DNA of 5,673 bases, taken from Candidatus Scatosoma pullistercoris (lineage in GTDB: Bacteria; Bacillota; Clostridia; Christensenellales; Borkfalkiaceae). A program made the translations under genes and the position numbers. The notes under the pieces were generated by a model, which saw nothing but the letters and a program-made list of their open reading frames with translations, searched no databases and was not told where the DNA came from. The stretch is taken from NCBI GenBank assembly GCA_018714725.1, contig DVMZ01000013.1:1-5673 (forward strand), given 5' to 3'. Numbering within the stretch: the stretch's first letter is position 1; each line of letters opens with the position of its first letter. Shown here in pieces: positions 1 through 5,625 of this stretch.

Positions 1-1212
1 ACCTGCGCGTTCAAGGACATGGCGCTTTCTCTTTTGCCCGGACTTCTGAAAAGGGCCTGCGAACTGACGGGGGACAAGGAGGAAATTCTCATTCTCGCGG
101 CGACGAGCGGGGACACGGGCAAAGCGGCGCTGGAAGGGTTCCGCGACGCGCCCGGCGTCAAAGTGGCGGTGCTGTATCCCGATGAGGGCGTGTCGAAAAT
201 GCAGCGGCTGCAGATGTGCACCCAGGACGGCGGCAACGTGTTCGTCGCGGGGGTCAAGGGGAATTTTGACGACTGCCAGCGCGCCGTCAAAAGCCTGTTC
301 GTCTCCGGAGAATTCAACGGGCAGCTCCGCGAGCGCAATATCCGGCTTTCCAGCGCCAACTCCATCAATTTCGGAAGGCTGGTGCCGCAGATCGCGTACT
401 ATTTTTCCGCCTATGCGGACTTGCTTTCCTCCGAACAGATTCAGCCGGGGGACGAAGTGGATTTTGCGGTCCCCACCGGAAATTTCGGGGATATTCTCGC
501 GGGCTGGTACGCCAAGAAAATGGGGCTTCCCGTCCGCAGACTGGTCTGCGCGTCCAATCGCAACCGCGCGGTGGCGGAATTTTTCCGCACGGGCGAATAC
601 AACGCCCGGCGCCCCTTCTTCCGCACCATGTCCCCGTCGATGGACATTCTCGTCTCCTCCAATCTCGAACGCCTGCTCTTCGAGGTGAGCGGCAGGGATT
701 CCGCCCTGACCGCTTCGCGCATGAAAGAGCTGAACGAGCGGGGCAGGTATGAGGTGACGGCGGCAGAACGGGAAGCGCTGGAAAGCGATTTCTACGCGGT
801 GTTTGCCGGCGAGGACGAGACGGTGGAGGCGATGTACGAAGTGTTCGAGGAATACGGCTATCCCATGGACACCCACACCGGCGTGGCCATGCACGCGACC
901 AACGTATTCCGCGAAAAGCGGGATAAAAAGGACAAGACCCCGGTGGTGGTGCTCTCCACTGCCAATCCTTATAAGTTCCCGCAGGACGTATTGTATGCGC
1001 TGTCGGGGAACGACGTCAAGGACTGCTTCAAGGGGATCAAGCGGCTGAATCTGCTGACGGCGATGAAACCGCCCAAATGCCTGCTCGACCTGCGCTATAA
1101 ACCCATCCGGTTCAGGCAGACGCTGGCGGCGGACGAAAAGAAACTGAGCGCGGAGCTGCTGAAATTTGCGGACGGGGAGATCGTGCCCGTGCCTGCGGCT
1201 TCCGGGAAATAA
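1..1212 (+). CDS. thrC: Threonine synthase, 5'-truncated by window edge
   Basis: Catalyses the PLP-dependent conversion of O-phospho-L-homoserine to L-threonine, the last step of threonine biosynthesis, in the cytosol. The reading frame is open from base 1 and begins TCAFKDMALSLLP, the family's PLP-lysine block; the lysine that binds the cofactor is codon 13-15. The ATG at 19 is therefore internal, and roughly 100 N-terminal residues lie outside the window. Further motifs are ATSGDTGKAA (near 97-126, phosphate/PLP-binding loop), the block after it with YPDEGVSKMQ, and PTGNFGDILAG (472-504), typical of the longer yeast-like bacterial threonine synthases. The C-terminal part contains the HTGVAMHA and STANPYKFP segments expected in this family, and the gene ends at a TAA in a normal position. 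No frameshift is seen. A terminator-like hairpin lies about 160 bp downstream, so the gene appears to end its transcript before the next unit. Identity is secure. Confidence 0.96.
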   Translation, partial: TCAFKDMALSLLPGLLKRACELTGDKEEILILAATSGDTGKAALEGFRDAPGVKVAVLYPDEGVSKMQRLQMCTQDGGNVFVAGVKGNFDDCQRAVKSLFVSGEFNGQLRERNIRLSSANSINFGRLVPQIAYYFSAYADLLSSEQIQPGDEVDFAVPTGNFGDILAGWYAKKMGLPVRRLVCASNRNRAVAEFFRTGEYNARRPFFRTMSPSMDILVSSNLERLLFEVSGRDSALTASRMKELNERGRYEVTAAEREALESDFYAVFAGEDETVEAMYEVFEEYGYPMDTHTGVAMHATNVFREKRDKKDKTPVVVLSTANPYKFPQDVLYALSGNDVKDCFKGIKRLNLLTAMKPPKCLLDLRYKPIRFRQTLAADEKKLSAELLKFADGEIVPVPAASGK

Positions 1213-1330
1213 GGCCGGACGCGACGTTTTTCCGCAGGGCCGACGGGCCGCGGAACCGGACGGATTGCTCCGCACCCCCCGAATCTGTTTCCCGTGGAAC
1301 ATCTGATGCGCGCGGGGGAGGGAATTTATC

Positions 1331-1361
1331 CCCCCGGCGCCGGGAAAACCGGCGCCGGGGG
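1331..1361 (+). repeat. Perfect 13-bp GC-only inverted repeat
   Basis: CCCCCGGCGCCGG (1331-1343) is the exact reverse complement of 1349-1361, with a 5-nt loop GAAAA. Within each arm, CCGGCGCCGG (1334-1343 and 1349-1358) is itself a 10-bp palindrome, so the unit is both an inverted and a direct repeat. No T-run follows, so alone it is not an intrinsic terminator. It sits 10 bp before a real terminator hairpin and may protect the thrC mRNA 3' end, cause pausing, or bind a protein as DNA. Confidence 0.6.
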
Positions 1362-1370
1362 ACCGGGCGG

Positions 1371-1404
1371 AAAAGCGGAGTGCGCCGGCGCGCGCTCCGC
1401 TTTT
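1371..1404 (+). terminator. Rho-independent terminator after thrC
   Basis: AAAAGCGGAG (1371-1380) pairs perfectly with CTCCGCTTTT (1395-1404). The stem continues inward through one G-U wobble and four G-C pairs (1381-1385 with 1390-1394), giving 15 bp around a CGGC loop (1386-1389). The U-tract is TTTTGTT. The A-tract on the 5' side means it could also work for transcription from the right. It separates thrC from the promoter at 1456. Confidence 0.8.
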
Positions 1405-1455
1405 GTTGATTATGTGATAAATTCGGTTATTTATGGTGAAGCGGCTGTTTTCGGA

Positions 1456-1484
1456 TTGCAATTTATAAAAAGTCGTGTTATAAT
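1456..1484 (+). promoter_or_regulatory. Sigma-A type promoter with extended -10
   Basis: The -10 is a consensus TATAAT (1479-1484) preceded by TGT (1476-1478), an extended -10 element. The -35 is TTGCAA (1456-1461, four of six to consensus) with the ideal 17-bp spacer. Transcription should start near 1491, about 60 nt before the ATG at 1550. The surrounding AT-rich DNA contrasts with the GC-rich gene flanks. It probably drives the three genes from 1550 to 3641. Confidence 0.8.
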
Positions 1485-1504
1485 AATAAAAAGCCGTGAC
1501 ACGG
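1467..1504 (+). promoter_or_regulatory. Possible operator: paired 11-bp repeats and a palindrome at the start site
   Basis: AAAAAGTCGTG (1467-1477) and AAAAAGCCGTG (1488-1498) differ at one base and start 21 bp apart, two helical turns, flanking the -10 box. The second copy runs into the 11-bp palindrome CCGTGACACGG (1494-1504), placed at about +4 to +14. The position suits a repressor, but no regulator gene is seen in the window and the arrangement could be chance. Confidence 0.35.
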
Positions 1505-1549
1505 GGCCGTATCCGGGAACGGAAAGGCGCCGGGGCGGACGGGGAGTGT

Positions 1550-2434
1550 ATGTTCGGTTATATTCGGGCGGATACGCCGTATTTATATATCAAGGATCAG
1601 ACGCTGTACCGCGCCATGTACTGCGGGGTCTGCAAAGGGATTTCTTCGGTTTGCGGACAGGCGGCGCGGATGGGGCTTTCCTATGACGTCACCTTTTTTT
1701 CGGTGCTGTTGCACAATCTCGCGGGGCAGGACGTAAAGATCGGAAAATCTCATTGTCTGACCCATTGCATCCGCACCCGTCTGATGGCGGAGCCGGACGA
1801 ACTGACAAAACAGCTGGGCGCGCTCAACACCGTGCTGGTGTATTATAAATACACGGACGACATTCAGGACGGGGACCGCGGCAGGGGGAAGCGGCTCTGG
1901 TTCGTATCGGGGCACCGCCGTGCGGCGAAGGCGTATCCGGAGATCGAACGGATTGTCCGGGAGCGGCTTGCGGAGCAGCAGGAGACGGAAAAATCGGGCA
2001 CGGACAGCCCGGACCGGGCGGCGGACGCTTCGGCGAACATGATGGCGGAGCTGTCCGACTACCTGCTGGGGGAGAAGCGCACCCCGTATACGCACAATCT
2101 GTTTTATGCGATCGGGAAATGGATTTATCTGATCGACGCGCTGGACGATTACGACAAGGACAAGAAGAAGGGCGCGTATAACCCGTTTGTGCGGGCCTAT
2201 CCCGCAGAGGACAGACAGTCCATGCTGCGCAGGCATAAAGAAGAGGTGGAATACCTCTTTCACGCCCTGTTTTTTGACATAAGGGAAAATTTGTCAAGGT
2301 CGGAATTTCATTTTAATCGGGATTTGTCGGATAATATATTATTGCGGGGGCTTCCCGCGGAGACGGAGCGGGTGATGCGCTGTTGCGGGGGGAAGTGCCG
2401 CAGGGACGCGCCGCCCGAGGTCGCGACCAAATGA
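1550..2434 (+). CDS. DUF5685-like protein of unknown function
   Basis: 294 residues. I recognise the overall pattern as DUF5685, an uncharacterised family of mainly Clostridia: N-terminal MFGYIRADTPYLYIKD, then LYRAMYCGVCKGI (19-31), LSYDVTFF (43-50) and HCLTHC (68-73). Start chosen at ATG 1550 because MFGY is the usual family N-terminus and GGGGAG (1541-1546) lies just upstream, though the 3-nt spacing is short; an upstream GTG at 1496 would add 18 unconserved residues. Two Asp-rich motifs stand out: DDIQD (103-107) in a predicted helix, and DALDDYDKD (196-204) followed by KKGAYNPF. This pairing recalls Mg-binding motifs of all-alpha isoprenoid synthases, which is my inference and not established for the family. 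Cys25, Cys28, Cys35, His68, Cys69, His72, Cys73 and a C-terminal CCGGKC (278-283) could bind metal. No signal peptide or membrane segment. First gene of a probable three-gene operon; the next gene starts 45 bp on. Confidence 0.85.
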   Translation: MFGYIRADTPYLYIKDQTLYRAMYCGVCKGISSVCGQAARMGLSYDVTFFSVLLHNLAGQDVKIGKSHCLTHCIRTRLMAEPDELTKQLGALNTVLVYYKYTDDIQDGDRGRGKRLWFVSGHRRAAKAYPEIERIVRERLAEQQETEKSGTDSPDRAADASANMMAELSDYLLGEKRTPYTHNLFYAIGKWIYLIDALDDYDKDKKKGAYNPFVRAYPAEDRQSMLRRHKEEVEYLFHALFFDIRENLSRSEFHFNRDLSDNILLRGLPAETERVMRCCGGKCRRDAPPEVATK

Positions 2435-2437
2435 TTG

Positions 2438-2455
2438 CCGTCTGGAAAGAGACGG
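2438..2455 (+). repeat. Small hairpin in the gap before the J-like gene
   Basis: CCGTCT (2438-2443) pairs with AGACGG (2450-2455) around a GGAAAG loop, directly after the upstream stop codon and directly before the A-rich ribosome binding site. No T-run follows, so it is not a terminator. It may affect translation or mRNA processing between the two genes. Confidence 0.4.
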
Positions 2456-2479
2456 AAAAAGGAGAGAGATTTTCAGCAC

Positions 2480-3100
2480 ATGAACAACCAATTATACGAC
2501 CTCTTCGGCCTCACGGAGGAAGCGACGGACGAAGAACTCAAAGAGCGCTACTCGGAACTGAAAAAGAAGTACAACGAAGACCGTTGGCTGGACGGTGAAG
2601 CGGGAAACGAAGCGGCGAAAATGCTGGGAAAACTGGACGTCGCTTACGCCGAGATCATGTCGGAGCGGCGGGAACGGTCGAAAAACACCGAGGGGAAGAG
2701 CGCTTATCAGGAAATCACCGAACTGCTGAAAGCGGAAAAGCTTTCCGAAGCGCAGGCGGCGCTCGACGCGTTCAACGAGCGGGGCGCCGAATGGCATTAT
2801 CTGCAGGCGGTGGTCTTTTACAAAAAGAACTGGTCGAACGAGAGCAAGAAACAGCTTGAAATCGCCATGCAGATGGATCCCGGCAACCGCAAATATCAGG
2901 AAGCATACGGAAAACTCAACGCGAAGAACGATTACCAGCGCCAGAGTGCGCAGGCACAGGATCCGTATGCGCCCGGAAACGGCGCGCCCGTCCACGACGG
3001 GGATCAGATGGGCGGCAATGCCTGTACCGAGTGCATTTCCTGCTGCTACACCTATCTTTGCGTGAATTGCCTGTTCAACCTCTGCTGCGGTTGCAGGTAA
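2480..3100 (+). CDS. J-domain-like protein with TPR helices and Cys-rich tail
   Basis: 206 residues. Residues 5-60 match a J-domain in outline (LYDLFGLTEEATDEELKERY, then KKKYNEDRW, then an AYAEIM-type helix), but the HPD signature that stimulates Hsp70 reads NED (32-34), so ordinary DnaK co-chaperone activity is doubtful. Residues 75-146 form TPR-like helix pairs, including a canonical repeat with DPGN at 133-136. A Gln/Pro-rich linker leads to a tail with nine Cys at 182, 185, 188, 189, 194, 197, 202, 203 and 205, suited to zinc or Fe-S binding. Clostridial J-proteins of this design are familiar to me but uncharacterised. Start chosen at ATG 2480, where the J-like domain begins; AAGGAG (2459-2464) is 15 nt upstream, unusually far. 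A TTG at 2435 would add unconserved basic residues. It sits 45 bp after the DUF5685-like gene and 10 bp before the membrane protein gene, so the three are probably cotranscribed. Confidence 0.85.
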   Translation: MNNQLYDLFGLTEEATDEELKERYSELKKKYNEDRWLDGEAGNEAAKMLGKLDVAYAEIMSERRERSKNTEGKSAYQEITELLKAEKLSEAQAALDAFNERGAEWHYLQAVVFYKKNWSNESKKQLEIAMQMDPGNRKYQEAYGKLNAKNDYQRQSAQAQDPYAPGNGAPVHDGDQMGGNACTECISCCYTYLCVNCLFNLCCGCR

Positions 3101-3110
3101 CGGGCGTTCC

Positions 3111-3641
3111 ATGAAAAAGATTTCCGCGCACGAAATCGCATTGTCGGCGGTCGCCTGCGCGCTGGCTACGATCGCCATGACGGCGGGGACGCTCTGGTCC
3201 GCGCTGTTGTTCACCGGTTACCTGCTGGGTTCTTTTGCGCTGATGCTCCCGCTGGCAAAAAATTGCTGGTGGGGGGATGTGCTCGCCTATGCGGGCGCGT
3301 GTATCCTCACTCTTTTTTTCAACGGGTTCCGAATCTGGGACACGTTGCCGTTCATCGTCTTTTTCGGGTTGCATCCCCTGGTCAACGCCCTGCAGCTTAA
3401 ATTCAGGATCAACCGCTGGGTTGCTGTCGCGGTCAAGGCGATCTGGTTTGACGCGTCGATGTATCTCGTCTGGCGGTTCGTGTTCGGCGGAATGACCAAT
3501 TCATTCGCGTTTGTGGACGAATATATCCTTCCGATCATCCTGATCGGCGGAACGCTGTTTTTCCTGGTCTACGACCGGCTGTTCTTCCGCTGTCAGGGCG
3601 CCGTAAACGTATTGGTGAACAGGTTCCTCGGCAAAAAATGA
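3111..3641 (+). CDS. Six-helix integral membrane protein, ECF S-component-like
   Basis: 176 residues, strongly hydrophobic. Likely membrane helices at about 9-28, 30-49, 55-72, 79-95, 103-125 and 138-157, with a basic C-terminus (NRFLGKK). A short N-terminal MKKISAHEIAL leads directly into helix 1. Size, helix number and the KxxxxEIALxA-type N-terminus resemble substrate-binding (S) subunits of ECF vitamin or metal transporters and related small membrane proteins, but I see no diagnostic substrate motif, and no ECF ATPase or T subunit lies nearby. Notable residues inside or near helices are the paired Trp at 53-54, Asp56, His88-Pro89, Asp114 and Asp136-Glu137. Start ATG 3111 is 10 bp after the upstream stop; the ribosome binding site is weak, which suggests translational coupling. 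Third gene of the unit, it could anchor or supply substrate to the two soluble Cys-rich partners. Function unknown. Confidence 0.8.
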   Translation: MKKISAHEIALSAVACALATIAMTAGTLWSALLFTGYLLGSFALMLPLAKNCWWGDVLAYAGACILTLFFNGFRIWDTLPFIVFFGLHPLVNALQLKFRINRWVAVAVKAIWFDASMYLVWRFVFGGMTNSFAFVDEYILPIILIGGTLFFLVYDRLFFRCQGAVNVLVNRFLGKK

Positions 3642-3843
3642 ATGTTGCCGCGCGTTTCTGCGCGGAAAAAATAAAAGAAAGTGTTTTATCGGCAGAAAAA
3701 TGCCTGGGGCAGGGTTTTGACGAGCGCGTCCGAGACTGGAAATCGGGGGAAGGATCGGAGCGGGCGGGATTGTCGGCCCGGGCGGAAAAAACTGAAAAAA
3801 CCGGAAACAACCGGAATAAAATAAGGAGGAAAAAAGCAAACGG
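3642..3843. other. Intergenic region upstream of rlmD
   Basis: About 200 bp with no secure gene. A 6-bp GC hairpin (CCGCGC 3648-3653 with GCGCGG 3660-3665) follows the upstream stop but is followed by A rather than T, so it is not a + strand terminator. The sequence becomes purine-rich toward rlmD. AACCGGAA occurs at 3799-3806 and 3809-3816, one helical turn apart. The strong ribosome binding site AAGGAGG (3823-3829) lies 14 nt before the rlmD start. I found no convincing promoter, so rlmD may be transcribed by read-through. A 69-codon frame fills the gap exactly; it is treated as a finding, not a gene. Confidence 0.6.
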
Positions 3844-5346
3844 ATGATTGAAAAAAATCAGATAATCAGTGCCGTGACAGACGCTTTGAGCAGTAACGGC
3901 GAAGGAATTGTCAGGCACGAAGGAGTTACTTTTTTCGTGCCTTATTGTTTGCCGGGGGAGAAAGTCACGTTCCGGGTACTGAAGGTCAAAGACGGGATCG
4001 GGTACGGAAAAGCGGAGGAGATTCTGACCCCCGCGGAAGAGCGGGTGCGTCCCGTGTGCCCCGTCTTTTCCCGTTGCGGAGGCTGTCAGCTGCAACATCT
4101 CGATTACCGCTGTCAGCTGCGGTTCAAAGGGAACGTGGTCCGCGACGCGCTGAAAAAAATCGCGGGGCTGGAAATTTCCGTGCCCGCCGCAGTCAAGAGC
4201 GATTTGTCATACGGCTACCGCAATAAATTGCAGCTTCCCGTCGGGGCGGACAAAGAGGGAAACAGCGTCATCGGATTTTACGCCGAGCGCAGTCATCGGA
4301 TCATTCCCGTTTCCGATTGTCCCATTCATCCGGAGTGGGCGGGGAAACTCATCGCAGCCCTGGGTCGGTATATGAAGGAATGCGCGGTGAAGGGATATGA
4401 CGAGGAGACGGGAAAGGGGAAGATCCGCCATATCGTCGTGCGGGAGATCGGGAATCAGTTTATCGTCGTGCTGGTTTCCGCTTCGCCGGAACTGCCCAAT
4501 CTCCGGTATTTTGAAGAATTGCTCGGGACGGTGTTCCCGAGGTTTACGCTCTGGCTGAACATCAACGACAAGAACACGAACGTGATTTTCGGAAAGAAAT
4601 TTCTGTTGCAGTCGGGGCCGGGCTTTTTCGAGGGAGAGGAAGGCGGAATCCGCTATGAAGCGGGGCCGGTGACGTTCGTGCAGGTGAATGCCGGGGTGCG
4701 GGCAAAGCTGTATGCTTCGGCGGTGAACGCTCTGGCGGCCGACGGAGACGAAGTGATCGTCGACGCCTATTCGGGCGGCGGACTTCTGACGGCGATGTTT
4801 GCGAAGAAATGCAGACGGGCATACGGAATCGAGCTGGAAGAGGAAGCGGTGCGCTGTGCGGATTCGCTGAAAGAGAAAAACGGCCTGAGCAATATGACGA
4901 ACATCTGCGGCAAAGTGGAGGAGAAATTGTCTGCGGTGCTGGAAAAGGAGCGCGGGGAGAAATTGCGGCTGATCCTGGACCCTCCGCGGGCGGGAATTGC
5001 GCGGAGCGTGCTGAACGCGGTGCTGAAATCGGGAATCGAGCGGATTGCGGTGATCAGTTGCAATCCCGCGACGCTGGCGCGGGATCTCGGGATATTGACG
5101 GGGAGCCTGACGGAGCGGGAGGGAGAACTGGTGAAAAATCCGGAGTATGCGGAGGGCGGAGAAAGCGGTTATTATACAATCGAAAGCATACAGCCGTTTG
5201 ATATGTTCCCGCAGACAAAGCACGTCGAGACGCTGGTAGTATTATCCCACAAAAAACCCGATTCTCATATAAGCGTTACGGTAAATTTTGACAATACATC
5301 GCTCGATAAAGCCGCAATCGCAAAGCGTGCGACCGAAAGAAAATAA
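3844..5346 (+). CDS. rlmD: 23S rRNA (uracil-C5)-methyltransferase, RlmD/RumA type
   Basis: SAM-dependent enzyme that makes 5-methyluridine in 23S rRNA (U1939 in E. coli numbering; some Gram-positive homologues modify U747 as well or instead, so site choice is inferred). Residues 1-62 form a TRAM RNA-binding domain. Cys72, Cys78, Cys81 and Cys159 match the [4Fe-4S] ligands of E. coli RlmD (CPVFSRCGGCQ, then SDCPIH). The methyltransferase fold shows FVQVNAG with Gln280, the SAM loop VDAYSGGG (306-313), DPPRAG (379-384), the nucleophile Cys406 in SCNPATLARDL, and Glu462 in HVET, the expected base. About 20 extra residues lie between the Cys and HVE blocks. The protein should end near residue 468; a further 32 residues, beginning SHKKPDSHI, are encoded in lower-GC DNA and look like a tail supplied by an inserted element. 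Only start available is ATG 3844; its ribosome binding site (AAGGAGG) is strong but 14 nt away. Confidence 0.95.
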   Translation: MIEKNQIISAVTDALSSNGEGIVRHEGVTFFVPYCLPGEKVTFRVLKVKDGIGYGKAEEILTPAEERVRPVCPVFSRCGGCQLQHLDYRCQLRFKGNVVRDALKKIAGLEISVPAAVKSDLSYGYRNKLQLPVGADKEGNSVIGFYAERSHRIIPVSDCPIHPEWAGKLIAALGRYMKECAVKGYDEETGKGKIRHIVVREIGNQFIVVLVSASPELPNLRYFEELLGTVFPRFTLWLNINDKNTNVIFGKKFLLQSGPGFFEGEEGGIRYEAGPVTFVQVNAGVRAKLYASAVNALAADGDEVIVDAYSGGGLLTAMFAKKCRRAYGIELEEEAVRCADSLKEKNGLSNMTNICGKVEEKLSAVLEKERGEKLRLILDPPRAGIARSVLNAVLKSGIERIAVISCNPATLARDLGILTGSLTEREGELVKNPEYAEGGESGYYTIESIQPFDMFPQTKHVETLVVLSHKKPDSHISVTVNFDNTSLDKAAIAKRATERK

Positions 5347-5401
5347 AGATCCTCCCGACCGTACTGCGGGAGAAACATCAATTGAACCATTCAATGTAAA
5401 C

Positions 5402-5428
5402 AAGCAGGGGCTGCGGCTCCTGCTTTTT
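5402..5428 (+). terminator. Rho-independent terminator downstream of rlmD
   Basis: AAGCAGGGGC (5402-5411) pairs with GCTCCTGCTT (5416-5425), ten base pairs with one G-U wobble, around a TGCG loop, and runs into a T-tract to 5428. It lies 55 bp after the rlmD stop and should end that transcript. Confidence 0.85.
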
Positions 5429-5436
5429 GCATAAAG

Positions 5437-5460
5437 AAACCCCTGGACAGTCCTGGGGTT
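5437..5460 (-). terminator. Back-to-back terminator for leftward transcription
   Basis: Read on the - strand, AACCCC-A-GGA (5460-5451) pairs with TCC-A-GGGGTT (5447-5438): nine pairs with one central mismatch, a CTG loop, and then TTTCTTTAT. Next to the + strand terminator at 5402-5428 it forms a convergent pair. It implies a leftward transcript from beyond the window, but no - strand gene is visible here to account for it. Confidence 0.5.
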
Positions 5461-5568
5461 CAGAAATAGACTATTGCCGATGTGGTATTGAAAAAGGAAC
5501 TCCGTTTTGTCAGAATGGGAATGTGACCTGCCTGTTGCAATCAAGCAACAAAACAGAGGACAAAAGAA

Positions 5569-5625
5569 ATGAACTCTAATGACAACAAAATATTATTACA
5601 AGGTAAATATCCTTGGGGATATTAA
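5569..5625 (+). CDS. Possible 18-residue leader peptide
   Basis: ATG at 5569 preceded by AGAGGA (5555-5560) at a good 8-nt spacing, followed by 17 codons and TAA. The product would be MNSNDNKILLQGKYPWGY. A 7-bp hairpin AATATCC/GGATATT (5606-5623, loop TTGG) overlaps the last codons up to the first base of the stop, and another (5533-5550) lies just before the ribosome binding site. This layout recalls leader peptides that control a downstream gene by ribosome stalling, which would lie outside the window. I do not recognise the peptide. A short ORF with a ribosome binding site can occur by chance in AT-rich DNA, so confidence is low. Confidence 0.3.
   Translation: MNSNDNKILLQGKYPWGY

Larger units (their letters stand above)
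1213..1549. other. Gene-free gap between thrC and the DUF5685-like gene
   Basis: About 340 bp without a credible gene. Open frames crossing it have no ribosome binding site and run out of phase into the next gene. From left to right it holds: an imperfect hairpin at 1230-1255 (TCCGC/GCGGA outer arms, GGCC inner arms, 2-nt bulge, no T-run); a perfect 13-bp GC hairpin at 1331-1361; a terminator at 1371-1404; an AT-rich stretch from about 1400; a promoter at 1456-1484; operator-like repeats at 1467-1504; and a roughly 60-nt 5' leader ending in the ribosome binding site of the next gene. Confidence 0.8.

Noticed and set aside
1496..1549. Upstream GTG start for the DUF5685-like protein
   Set aside because: It lies only about 5 bases after the predicted transcription start, leaving no room for a ribosome binding site. 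The added 18 residues are not family-like, and MFGY at 1550 is the usual start.
1294..1686. + strand frame of 130 codons spanning the thrC terminator and the promoter
   Set aside because: It crosses a terminator and a promoter, lacks a ribosome binding site and overlaps the next gene out of phase. The translation is Gly/Ala/Arg-rich filler.
1583..2263. - strand frame opposite the DUF5685-like gene
   Set aside because: The + strand frame has the conserved family motifs; the reverse is an Arg/Pro-rich shadow.
2492..3214. Long - strand frame opposite the J-like gene
   Set aside because: It is antisense to a recognisable J-like/TPR/Cys-rich protein and has no family features of its own.
3648..3665. 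Hairpin as terminator of the three-gene unit
   Set aside because: The stem is only 6 bp and is followed by an A-run, not a T-run, on the + strand; the - strand side lacks a T-tract after it too.
3717..3798. Promoter for rlmD using TTGACG (3717-3722) or TTGTCG (3770-3775)
   Set aside because: Neither has a -10-like hexamer at 16-18 bp spacing.
4207..5223. Long - strand open frame (about 338 codons) opposite rlmD
   Set aside because: rlmD on the + strand has every catalytic motif. The reverse frame is rich in Arg, His and Pro as expected from antisense of GC-rich coding DNA, and has no ribosome binding site.
5352..5372. Hairpin right after rlmD as a terminator
   Set aside because: Six base pairs, a 9-nt loop and no T-run; the better terminator is at 5402-5428.
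5242..5544. - strand frame of about 100 codons over the rlmD tail and the terminators
   Set aside because: It runs through both terminator hairpins, starts at a non-ATG codon without a ribosome binding site and has no recognisable content.
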